DNA of 64,000 bases from Branchipolynoe longqiensis. Lineage: Eukaryota; Annelida; Polychaeta; Phyllodocida; Polynoidae. The notes beneath the pieces were generated by a model. That model did no database searches. It was not told the origin of the DNA and was given only the letters and a program-made list of their open reading frames with translations. Both the position numbers and the translations under genes were made by a program. Shown in pieces: positions 55,083 through 64,000 of this stretch. The number at the start of each line of letters is the position of its first letter. Position 1 is the stretch's first letter. Location of the stretch: the NCBI GenBank assembly GCA_030323885.1, contig CM059199.1, forward strand, positions 38,758,590-38,822,589, read 5' to 3'.

Positions 55083-58000
55083 AGGAGTTCAGGCGCGAAA
55101 GCAAATAAGTCCACGCGAAATTAAGATTTTTATATGACCATGAATATCATTCTCAGTAATTCCACTTTTCCTTTTATTAAAGGGTTATGGAGCAATGAAC
55201 AAATACTATAAAAGTGATAAATTAACCTTTAATCCAAAACTCATTATTTAACCAACTTTTATTGATTATTGTGCAAAACCAAGTAAGTCCACTTTCAGTT
55301 TGTTTGCAAAACCCTGTAAGTCCATTGTCAAAGACTAATCTTATGGAAATGTTGTAGAATTAAAGAACACACAATTAGAAATATCTTAAACATGAAAGAT
55401 GTATTATATATTCAAAAGAACACCCTTTCTTATGTATGAATATACCAAACTTTGGCAGTAGGCCTATTCTTCCTCGACTTCAGAAAGCGTTAAAACTGAC
55501 AATTATTTAAACGATTATGAAATCCCAGTGTAATAACAATGACAATGAGATCCTTACTCTATCTAGAGTCATAATTATGGAGAGCTGACAGGAAAATAAT
55601 GCTAGTCCAGTCACAATATACTCCATTTGTCATTAAAGGTCATCAACAAGATTACATGAAAATTCAGTCAGTTAACCCACCCATTCCCCCAATTTAAACA
55701 TACATCCATCGATTTACTGAAATTGGGCTACCGAGTGTTAAAGTATTTTCTCATAATATTGAACTAACTTGCCCTGCCCCACATAATTCCTGCTCACAGA
55801 AGCAGAGTGTGTAACATTTACATCATTAGCTTACTCATCATCACCACTATTGTCAAGGTCCTGCACAATGTTCTGATTGCCAACATGAGAGAGGGCATCC
55901 TCACAGTTATCCAAAACCTCTTGATTTACATCCGACTGTTTCAGCAGCTTCATAACAGTTAATACAGTTAATATCAGCCAGTAGTGAAGGAGTGAACTGT
56001 GCACACTGTTTTCCCCTTTTTAGAAGGGAGCATTAGCAAAATTCCCAAGCAAATGCACTTTTGAACCCCAACTTATTCTTAGAAACCTGTAGCACTCTTG
56101 CCTCACTGATTTTGAAAGATCTTTCACGTTTTGTGAAACAGGCTGATTCTGCTTTGTAAACATAGCACATCCAATCCTTTCCACACACATGAACAGTACC
56201 ATGGTTCCTGAGAATCTCACAGTATTCCTCTGGCATTAATATTGTTTCCTTCTTTCGGATTTCTTGCTTGATCCTTCCAAACACTCGGTCTGCAGGAAGA
56301 AAGATGTGTCCCTGTATTGGGAAATTGTATTCAACAGTAAGATTTGGGTACTTCTGGCTGCACGATGCAAACAACATGGATAACACGTTAATGTTCTTAT
56401 ATTGGCCGTAGCAAGAATCTGAGAACAAACGTAGGAGTTTAGTTTGACTGATGTCCATGCTAACCCCTGAACCTAAGTAATCATGTAATGCAGAAGCAAT
56501 TGTATTGCGGTCTTTGGCATTCTGATGTTCAAGCCATCTATATAAATGAATGTCATCTTTCCCCTGTGATTCGCCTCTACCTCGGTGATGAACAATCCCA
56601 AACCGATACATGTATAAGTGGCGAGAATAATACGTTTGCCCTATTGGGGACTTCGGAAGAACAAGATTTTCCATTACATCAAAACAGACACTGAAATTAT
56701 CTCCCACTTCATTCATCTTGTTGTCAAATTGACAGGCACAGCGAAGATGCAACCCATACAGCAGAATATTTTCTCACTTTTCATCAGGGGTTTGCTCTAG
56801 ATCCTTAATTTTCATGTGGAATTTCATACATGTGAAACATACATCTTTGGCAGGGTGACCAAATGCAAGATTGAAGTTGTACACAAAAATGCTCCAATAC
56901 AGTGAGTACATTATCTGTTCTTGATTCTGTGTCTGGAACAATTTGTGCATCTTTGCAACACTTAAATCACTAGCAAGGTACTTCCTCCCTGGTGCACCTC
57001 AACGAGCATAGTGGCTAGCTCTGCAAGTGAAGGACTTTATATGATTTCGAATGCTCTCCTTCTTCCCTTCAATTTCTGCAGCTCTCCTCTAACCACCATG
57101 ATTTTCTGGAGGAGATCTACCATGCTCAAGCCAGTACCTCGCGATGCTCTGGACTCGATATTCCTTGACACCTGAAATAATAAATAAAACAAAGCTAATG
57201 AAAACTTGTATTACAGGTTCTAATCATTAGGTGTTTTTTTTTCTTCAAAAACATAATGAGTGTGAGTCCTGGAAAACAACTTTAAGACTATGAAATATCT
57301 TAAATAAAATAGATTAAATGTCTTGCAATATGTGGAAGAAAAAAATAATAACAATACCAGGGAAATAATACCTTTTTCAGATGACTGTAACTAAAAATAT
57401 ATTACCCCACCCCCACCGTGAAAATGACATTAGGCTACAATGACTTCCTATAATAATCCTTATGGTCACTTACACAAAATGATGAGGAATGAAGCCTGGC
57501 ATACTGAAATCTTCGTTTTATCTTCCTTCAGAAAGCTGTACTTGATCGACACACCTCTGTTTTGTGCCCTTTCTTCATTTTCTACTCTTGGCCTCCAGAG
57601 ATGGACCTGGCTTATATCCATGTGAGACACAAGGATTGGATCTTGGTTAAGTTTATCTGTGGTCACTTTGAGCTGTCCTTTTATGCATTGTAAATCATTT
57701 TCAGTCAGAGTTTAGGCAGTGCACACAGTATTGGTATGTGCGCATTTGACACAAGGAATCAAACCTTCTCCACTGTACCGAGCTGCATTTGCTTTAGAAC
57801 GCATGGAATTTTGTGGCTGATGTCGTTTACGCTTTTCCGATGGTGATACCATCACGTTTTCATCAATTGCATCATAGCTTTCCATAATTAAAGTTGACAA
57901 AACAGACATACACCGAAGGAATCTAGCAAAATCAGTGCAGAAAAATAGTGATTCTGGGCAGTGCCATTGTGTGCATCATGTGATCTGATGCGCACCGGTG

Positions 58001-58226
58001 ATTGGCCCTCTACAAGTTACGTGGTTATGCAGACAAACTCAGATGGGGCCTACAAGGTTTTGCAACAAAACCGTATTTTAGGTATGATTTAACATAGGAC
58101 TTACCAGGTTTTGAAACAAAATTGATTTGCTCATTGGCTATTAGGGACTAAGAAGTGCTGTCTCCATTGGTTATTTCACTTTACATGAACATGGTGTTTA
58201 CCTGGTTTTGCGCCTGAACCCCTCAT
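55083..58226 (-). mobile_element. Decayed autonomous DNA transposon (Sola-like, inferred)
   Basis: The inverted ends are GAGGAGTTCAGGCGCGAAAG at the left and, read inward from the right, GAGGGGTTCAGGCGCAAAAC. ATAT flanks both ends, a 4-bp target duplication. Subterminal GCAAAACC-GGTAAGTCC motifs repeat on both arms (55270-55335; 58075-58215), likely transposase-binding sites. It contains one minus-strand transposase gene (see separate entry). GRG termini, a 4-bp duplication and a DDD-type transposase fit the Sola superfamily, but this assignment is from memory. The left arm is shared with the MITEs at 1790 and 39145. Confidence 0.8.
56033..57909 (-). pseudogene. Transposase pseudogene, two exons, about 525 codons
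   Basis: The start ATG at 57909 opens exon 1, with an EKRKR basic patch and a possible Cys/His cluster (CVKCAHTNTVC). Exon 1 ends at 57474 before GTAAGT. The intron 57172-57473 ends TATTATTTCAG, and splicing keeps the frame (LIILC joined to VKEYR). Exon 2 encodes YWLEHG-SPPENHGG, HIKSFTCRASHYAR, APGRKYL and FNLAFGHPAKDVCFTC. The catalytic part follows: CFDVMENLVLPK, LYMYRFGIVHHRGRGES, LFSDSCYGQYKN and FLPADRVFGRIKQE, giving candidate acidic residues FD, SD and AD. In-frame stops are TAA 57712-57714, TAG 57089-57091, TGA 56999-57001 and TGA 56774-56776; two are explicable as CGA to TGA. Frame shifts near 56030 separate a likely acidic C-terminus. The gene is dead. Confidence 0.75.
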
Positions 58227-58420
58227 ATGTCCTGATATGTCATTAGATGTTGCCAGGACGTAAAACTCCAAACAGCCAACCATCTCTAAGGTCATATCAG
58301 GATGTATACTGACTTGTGACAGCGCAACATAACATACACAGTTTATAATTGTCACTTCCTAGCCAGGCGGTCAGCATTATTCGGATAGGCCAAGGGCTGG
58401 TTGAATCAGCATCAGGAGGT
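58227..58420. mobile_element. Three SINE fragments
   Basis: 58227-58275 is a plus-strand tail, 58284-58325 a minus-strand tail (GGTCATATCAGGATGTATAC) and 58340-58420 a plus-strand core (CACTTCCTAGCCAGGCGGTC). Confidence 0.6.
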
Positions 58421-58618
58421 ATTTTCCTATTATTATTATGATCCGTTATCGTCCATTAACGGACTCAGATTGATTTGCTGCGGCACATTCGCCTACGGTG
58501 GCGCCGCCACCAGCAGTTCTTTGTACTTATTCCTCAGTCTTTGTATAGATCACTTGCTGCGAAAAGTTCTCTTTCTCTTTCTTCTCCACCTCAGCTAGGA
58601 TAAGTTTATATATATATA

Positions 58619-58735
58619 TGGTTTTACGTTTTGGCAACATATCAGGTCATATCAGGACGAGTACCGACTTTTGACAGTGCACACTCAGCCAACTTCATAG
58701 TGCTGCCCCACTGGCAGGATGGAGGAGGCAGTACA
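58619..58735 (-). mobile_element. SINE (family A), 3' part
   Basis: GTTTTACGTTTTGGCAACAT to GCCCCACTGGCAGG. It shares the diagnostic GAGTACCGACTTTTGACAGT with the full copy at 60175-60517, so both belong to one recent subfamily. Confidence 0.75.
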
Positions 58736-58814
58736 GTATGTATTGTAATAATAACAAGGAGGGGTTAATTACCTTCCACACCTTTATACTCGCATAATGC
58801 GTTATACATCACAT

Positions 58815-58865
58815 ATATATATATATATATATATACAAATATATACACATATATTCACATGTGTA

Positions 58866-58917
<52 letters not shown>

Positions 58918-58955
58918 TGCATATACCTATAGATATTACATATATATATATGTAC
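58815..58955. repeat. TA/TACA microsatellites
   Basis: Several TATATA and ATACACATATAT runs. 58956-59220 holds no recognised feature apart from GC-rich unique sequence. Confidence 0.9.
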
Positions 58956-59237
58956 GGCTGTGAATAGTGAATACTAGCCTGACCTTGCCGGGCTTGTCAT
59001 AGATCGAATTCATCGTGACAGTTGTTGACCTCTGCGCTGTCACGCCGCGACCCCGGTGACCTTCAGACGCGTGTACATGTGAGCACTTCCGACATGATGG
59101 CCTGCCATTAAGCTGTGAGTGGTGTCAGGTATCTTGTCCCGTCAGCTGAACGAGCTAAATCCCCAAAGTGTGAAGGGTCGCCCTGTCCTCATCTGTATGC
59201 AACCACGGCACGATGGGCGGTCAGAGGCACATGTAGC

Positions 59238-59800
59238 AGGGGTATCGGCCGTATCGGGCGTCGCGAGCGTAGCGGGCGTAGCGGGCGGAGCAGGCGTGGC
59301 GGGAGTGGCGGGAGTGGCGGGAGTGGCGAGAGTGGCGGGAGTGGCGGGAGTGGCGGGAGTGGCGGGCTTGGTGGGCATGGCGGGCGTGGCGGGCATGGCG
59401 GGCGTGGCGGGCGTGGCGGGCGTAGCGGGCGCAATGGGCGTAGCATGCGTGACGGGCGTCAGGGGCATGGCGGGCGTGCCGGGCGTGGCGGGCGGGGCGG
59501 GCATGGCGGGCATGGCGGGCGTGGCGGGCGTGGCAACCGTAATGGGCGCAGCGGGCGCAATGGGCGTAGCAGGCGTGGCGGGCGTCGGGGGCATGGCGGG
59601 CGTGCCGGGCGGGGCGGGCGGGGCGGGCATGGCGGGCGTGGCGGGAATAACGGGCGCAGCGGGCGCAATGGGCGTAGCAGGTGTGGCGGGCGTCGGGGGC
59701 ATGGCGGGCGTGGCGGGCGTGGTGGGCGGGGCGGGCGTGGCGGACGTGGCGGGCGTGGCGGGCTGTGGCGGGCGTGGCGGACGTGGCGGGCGTGCTAGGC
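59238..59800 (+). repeat. 9-bp CpG-rich minisatellite (GTGGCGGGC)n with higher-order repeats
   Basis: Nonamers of GTGGCGGGC, CATGGCGGG and GTAGCGGGC types. The marker GCAATGGGCGTAGCA occurs at 59431, 59557 and 59665, spacings of 126 and 108 bp (14 and 12 nonamers), which shows a higher-order repeat. Since 9 is a multiple of 3, five or six frames stay open with Gly-X-X-like peptides, producing apparent proteins up to 294 residues. Nothing supports translation. Confidence 0.9.
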
Positions 59801-59845
59801 ATATCAGACGCATTGGATGTAGTGGATGTAGTGATTTTAGAAGAC

Positions 59846-60068
59846 CAGTTGTCCACAATTGGTTCATCCAAGGCTGTCCTGTGTGTGGGGAAGTGCATAT
59901 AAAATACACCTTGCTGCTTATCGGAAAGGGTAGCCTATGTGGTGGCAGCAGGTCTCCTCCAAAAGAAATCTGTCAGAATGCCCATATACTTGGAATCCAA
60001 TAGCTCATGATAAAAACCAATGTGTTCTAAAGGTGTCGTTAAATAAAACAAACTTTCCTTTTCATTTC
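59846..60068 (+). mobile_element. V-type SINE body without its tRNA head
   Basis: CAGTTGTCCACAATTGGTTC, CTTGCTGCTTATCGGAAAGG, GTGGTGGCAGCAGGTCTCCT and the tail GGTGTCGTTAAATAAAACAA. The head is replaced by the GC-rich minisatellite. Confidence 0.75.
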
Positions 60069-60174
60069 GACCCACATGGCGCTTAACGTTCTTTTTACCA
60101 GAACTCATAATATATATTCTAAGGAATACATAATTTACAAATTACCTCCGAAGAAATTATCATAATATAATGGT

Positions 60175-60517
60175 TGGTTGGTTGTTGGAGTTTTACGTTT
60201 TGGCAACATCTCAGGTCATATCAGGACGAGTACCGACTTTTGACAGTGCACACTCATGCCAACTTTATAGTGCTGCCCCACTGGCAGACCCAGCTGACCA
60301 CACCATGACCTGATATTCCATTCAGTCACATTATCCTGAAACTGAGCCAATCAGTCTTCGCCCTATCATAATTATACCGACCGGCTGGCTAAGAAGTGAA
60401 ATCTAAAAATTGTTAAGTCGTTGGTTTTACTCGACCAGGATTCAAACCCGTGACTTTGAATCCCACGATCTTGCAAAACGGGCAACGGACGCACAACTCA
60501 TTTGGCCATCCCGTCTG
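60175..60517 (-). mobile_element. Full-length SINE (family A)
   Basis: From GGTTGGTTGTTGGAGTTTTA to the head complement TTTGGCCATCCCGTCTG. Box B complement GGATTCAAACCC. Confidence 0.85.
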
Positions 60518-60949
60518 ATGATAATAATGGCCATCCTCCAGGTGTCTTCCCACGAGTCAACCCCGCCATGATAGGCAGTGGGCAACCGGCGAACTGTGAA
60601 GGAATGTCTCGCTACCCGAGCTCCCCTACCGGTCAAATTACGCACCCTGGACAGAGCACCGTGCGCACAGTGCGGAGTGTACAGTGCACTCATATCGGCA
60701 AGTGTAATATGGCGAGCCGTATATCAATACATGGTCCAGTCAGGCCTCGCCGATATGACCCATCCGGGGTTTAATGCCAATATCCCGCCACTGTGACTCG
60801 GACATCCGCCGTCGTGACATTATGGCCCGCCGTGTGCGCAAAACAAAATATCCAATCAGTATCGTCTGATTGACTCTAGCGAATTATGGGGATACTATGA
60901 AGTGCATAGACTGTGTTTACTAATAGGAACCATTCCGAGGCATTGGATT
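60518..60949. other. Unrecognised GC-balanced sequence
   Basis: Three overlapping open frames of 72-90 codons (two plus, one minus) give no recognisable domain and lack splice context. It could be old mobile DNA. Confidence 0.3.
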
Positions 60950-61232
60950 GATTGATTGGTGTTGTTTATGTCCTAGCAACATCTAAGGTCATATCAGGAC
61001 AGGCACCTACTTTGTGGCGAAGCGCACTTCTGGCGACGTTATAGTGCTGCCTTAATGGGAGCCAAGGCTGCCGCACCTGTGCTAGTCAGTCCACGTCCTA
61101 TCCTATTAATGCTGAGCGCCAAGCTAGGTGGCAAGACATATTTTATAAGCCATTAGTTTGTGTTAGGGATTCGAAGTCATGACCTTCCGCACCGGAATCC
61201 TGCACTCTACAGATTCGGCTACCACATCCGGT
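60950..61232 (-). mobile_element. SINE with family B head
   Basis: Tail TTTATGTCCTAGCAACATCT to the head complement GATTCGGCTACCACATCCGG. The core is partly deleted. Confidence 0.75.
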
Positions 61233-61904
61233 GAGGCATTGGCTGTTGTGATAAGAGGTTATTGCAAGTGGATAGAAGCGCCAGGGGCAAGCCTTAAACT
61301 TAAAGACAAATCATCTGTAATAGCAGGACGGGTGGGTGGAAACACGTAGACATTGTAGAGAGTGGTGGATGTGTGCTCATTGCTGGCTCACTGGTAAGTG
61401 AGGAGAGAGCATCAATCTTAAGATGGCAGGAATACAGGTGTGAAAGCCCACTGGCCAATTGGGTGGATGGAGAGTGGATTAGTCCGACCACCCAAAGTCA
61501 AGTCCAAAAGCTCAGTGGGTGGGGGGAGGTGCTGTGTGTCATTCACACTAAATCAAATGCAATCACACTTTGCAACCAATGACGCATTCATATGAGGACA
61601 TCCATACAATTCAGATAAAACTATCGAAGGATGCGGAAATGTCATAGACCTGAGCATGCAATCTTAAACAGGTGTCGCTTGAGGACAACGACTGACATGT
61701 TTGTTTTCCTACCTCACCTGTTGACATGTCCCAGGAAGTGGGACCGACCACAGATAAAGCATAATGGCCATATTACTTGAGTCAGGTCACCAGCTCATGT
61801 ACTAATTAATACCTGATTGAACGGTGGCATCCGGGATAACTTGGGCAATTTAGACACAATGACTAAGTAGGTAGCCAATTAACTTCCAGCGATCCCCTGC
61901 ACCA
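61233..61904. other. No recognised gene
   Basis: An isolated GGTAAGTGAGG donor-like motif at 61391 lies in the plus-strand open frame 61373-61582, but no acceptor or domain supports an exon. Confidence 0.35.
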
Positions 61905-62187
61905 CTTTGCTAGGGTTTGAACCCTTGTTGAGTCAAACTAATGACTTAAACATGTATACTTGTCACTTCCTAGCCAGGCCCTTTCCCTTATTTGGATAGG
62001 GCAAGGACTGGTTGGCTCAGTGGAAGGATAGTGTGACTTCATGGGATATCAGGTCATCGTGCTGGCAGCCTGGTCTCCCAGTGGGGCAACACTATAAAGT
62101 CACCATATGTGTGCACTGCCACAAGTCGGTACCCATCGTGATATGACCTTAGATGTTGCCAGGATATATAGCTCCAACAACGAACCT
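61905..62187 (+). mobile_element. SINE (family A), box A lost
   Basis: Begins with box B GGGTTTGAACCCTTGTTGAG and is complete to CAGGATATATAGCTCCAACA. Confidence 0.8.
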
Positions 62188-62214
62188 ACCAAAGCTCCAC
62201 TCCTGCGCCCCCCC

Positions 62215-62525
62215 TGTTCTCTCCACCACTATTCCCCACCACTGCTTCTCATCACTTCTACCAATCACTGCTAGCCATCACTTCTACCCATCACTGCTAC
62301 CCAACACTGCTACCCACCACTGCTACCCAGTATTGTTACCAATCACTGCTTCCCTTCACGTCTACCCATCACTGCTACCCAACACTGCTACCGACCATTG
62401 ATACCCGCCAATGTTCTCCACCACTGTTTCCCATCAATGCTTCCCATCACTGCTACCCACCACTGCTACCCACCACTGATACCCACCACTGCTACCAATC
62501 ACTGGTGCCCACCACTGCTCCCCGT
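62215..62525 (+). repeat. 12-bp minisatellite (CACTGCTACCCA)n
   Basis: About 24 variable units such as CACTGCTACCCAACACTGCT. Open in one frame by chance of composition. Confidence 0.9.
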
Positions 62526-62804
62526 TGCGACACAGGCATCACAGTTCAGTCTAGGACAACCACCCAACTTTTCAGGGAAACCAAACTTTCCTTTGTTTGC
62601 TTCATTGTTTTCTTCCAGTTCCTAGGGCCGAGTTGGGATAACCTAATGTATCACCATAGCAACGGCCAATAAAAGACAAATCACTCAGACTATTGCAGGG
62701 AATTGTACATTGACTTATAACTGACCAATCGCTATATACCGTCTACCTATCAACTTCACAATCATAATTATGTAACTAACTCTGTTTGTATTTAATTTTT
62801 TAGA

Positions 62805-62995
62805 CTTTTTACAATGCACACTCGTGACTACGTTATAGGCCTGCTACACTTGGGGGTCCGTGTTGCAAGTGCAATAACTCAATATTCCATCCAGTATCAT
62901 TCTCATGAAATGTCGCGAACCATTTATTTCCGCTATCCTATTGTACTGAACCCAGATGTCCCTGGATATTGCACTACTCTGCTCCCGCACCACCT
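62805..62995 (-). mobile_element. Strongly decayed SINE (family A)
   Basis: GCACACTCGTGACTACGTTA, TCAATATTCCATCCAGTATC and CTATCCTATTGTACTGAACC match the core in order. The 64-residue open frame across it is not a gene. Confidence 0.5.
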
Positions 62996-63044
62996 CATTC
63001 ATCCATGACAAGGGGGTATTAGCGTAGGGGATGGGCCACTTATT

Positions 63045-63360
63045 TATATTTTATTTGTTTGAGCTTTATATCCTTATAGAATCTAAGGTCCTATCAAAAC
63101 GAAGACAGAATAATGTCAGTACGCACTCATAACGACTTTATAGTGCTGCCCCACTTGGAGACCAGGTCGCTGCCGTCATGACCCAATTTCCCATTCGGTC
63201 ACATTATCCTGATACTAAGCCAACAAATCATTTCCCTATCCTAGTACTGCCAAGTGCCAGACTAGGTAGCGACAAACCTCAATCAAGTAAGTCAATGATT
63301 TGACTCAACCCTCCTGACCTTTTGACTGTGCACCACCAATTTGGCTACCGCGTCCAGTCC
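63045..63360 (-). mobile_element. SINE with family B head
   Basis: From GAGCTTTATATCCTTATAGA to TTTGGCTACCGCGTCCAGTC. It lies directly upstream of the promoter at 63433. Confidence 0.8.
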
Positions 63361-63432
63361 TATTCTATTTAGAGAGGACCATCGCTCGACTATCAATGGG
63401 CAGCTGACCCAACACTCCCAGCTAGGGCAGAG

Positions 63433-63466
63433 TATAAATGCTTGCTTTGGGGTGTAACCTGTCAGG
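63433..63466 (+). promoter_or_regulatory. TATA box and initiator of the gene at the window end
   Basis: TATAAAT begins at 63433; TCAGGGG places an initiator A at 63464, 31 nt downstream, the usual TATA-to-start spacing. The start codon follows 16 nt later, so the predicted 5' UTR is very short. Confidence 0.6.
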
Positions 63467-63479
63467 GGAAACACAAGTC

Positions 63480-63523
63480 ATGGCAAACACTCCAGCGTTA
63501 CTATTTCTGACGTTCTTTACATG
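63480..63523 (+). CDS. First coding exon of a secreted protein (partial; signal peptide)
   Basis: The ATG in AAGTCATGG follows a TATA/Inr promoter. The exon encodes MANTPALLFLTFFT plus two bases of a split codon, then GTGAGT, a consensus donor at 63524. A short polar start followed by a Leu/Phe-rich core is a typical signal-peptide h-region, so the product is predicted to be secreted or membrane-targeted. The remaining exons lie beyond 64000, and the visible intron contains a SINE. A TTTTTTTTCCAG at 63529-63540 is too close to be the acceptor. The mature protein cannot be named. This is the only stretch in the window where promoter, start codon, signal peptide and splice donor are in register. 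Confidence 0.55.
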
Positions 63524-63549
63524 GTGAGTTTTTTTTCCAGTAGGGTTAA

Positions 63550-63885
63550 CTAACCTCATCAAAATTATGCGGCTGAAGACCAGGATAAGTAGCGACAAAT
63601 ATCAAGTATTGGAAATTCTTCGGTTGCATCCAGGTTGCAATCGCTTTTACATGGAAGGGAGTCCATGCCACCAGCACCATGCTCTGATACCCCACCCAGT
63701 CACATTATCCTAACACTTGGGCCAACCAGTCCTTGAGCTATCCTAATACTGCTGATCACATAGCCACGAAGCGACAATCATAAATTGTGTAAGTCATTGC
63801 TTTGATTTGACCGGGAACTGAACTCTAGACTTTCCACACGGGAGGCATGCGCTCTACCGATTCAGCCATCGCGTCCGATACAAGC
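63550..63885 (-). mobile_element. SINE with family B head inside the presumed first intron
   Basis: GCACCATGCTCTGATACCCC, CAGTCACATTATCCTAACAC and the head complement CGATTCAGCCATCGCGTCCG are clear. The 3' half is rearranged: the GACCAGGATAAGTAGCGACA block is out of order. Confidence 0.7.
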
Positions 63886-64000
63886 CCATGAATTCAAAAC
63901 AGTTTAATCACATATGTTCGAGTAACCAGTGGGCACTGACACCAAAGCAATTTCAGGAGAGGTTTCCATTTGAGCAGAATGCTAGCGCGGTCAGTTATTG

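Noticed and set aside
59115..60003. Gly-X-X proteins of 227-294 residues resembling collagen or RGG proteins
   Set aside because: Produced by a 9-bp repeat in several frames on both strands, ending in a SINE body; no exon borders or start context.

Overview
The window reads as gene-poor, repeat-saturated DNA from an animal nuclear genome, most likely a mollusc or another lophotrochozoan. It has no operons or Shine-Dalgarno-led genes. It does have pol III (box A/box B) SINEs in dozens of copies, a SINE with the 3' body and CGTTAAATAAA-type tail common in molluscan V-domain SINEs, MITEs with short target duplications, GT-AG introns, TATA/Inr promoters, and very long mini- and microsatellites. 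The organism call is an inference from these families. Most long open frames here are artefacts of stop-free tandem repeats.

Layout. 0-12 kb: tRNA-derived SINEs, a 46-bp G-rich minisatellite (2.95-4.21 kb), a MITE carrying an 11-bp minisatellite (5.5-6.2 kb), two complete miniature LTR retrotransposons (6.27-6.77 and 9.90-10.45 kb), CT-rich and GT-rich arrays, and a 55-bp dimeric repeat (11.8-12.1 kb). 12.6-16 kb: unidentified repeat-derived sequence with one coiled-coil, Pro-rich open frame and diverged long repeats. 17-27.4 kb: a tandem array of about 3.9-kb units whose modules carry 13-bp VNTRs and conserved minus-strand splice-like borders. 28.5-31.4 kb: a higher-order repeat of about 1.05 kb built on a 94-bp unit. 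31.9-42 kb: MITEs, SINEs, a 21-bp minisatellite and a candidate minus-strand promoter at 36.2 kb beside a 120-bp triplication. 42.5-46 kb: a 108-bp array split by a solo LTR, then mostly unrecognised sequence. 46.1-46.8 kb: a decayed ORF1-like + NADAR-domain pseudogene. 47.4-50.2 kb: MITEs. 50.2-51.2 kb: the 3' end of an RNase H-bearing LINE. 55.08-58.23 kb: a decayed autonomous DNA transposon with a two-exon transposase gene; its MITE relatives lie at 1.8 and 39.15 kb. 59.2-59.8 kb: a GC-rich 9-bp minisatellite running into a V-type SINE body. 63.43-63.52 kb: the best host-gene signal, a TATA box, initiator and short first exon encoding a signal peptide with a canonical splice donor; the rest of that gene lies beyond the window.

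The most interesting items are: (1) a TRIM-type retrotransposon family whose 182-bp LTRs contain a full-length 72-nt tRNA-Gln-like sequence, so the element carries an apparent pol III promoter in its LTR, in the manner of the 5S-bearing Cassandra elements of plants; (2) a NADAR domain next to a LINE-ORF1-like domain; (3) a transposase source element and its deletion-derived MITEs in one window; (4) the 3.9-kb array with exon-like modules and locally homogenised VNTRs. Everything was read by eye. No database search, alignment or folding was run, and repeat boundaries are approximate unless a target duplication fixes them.
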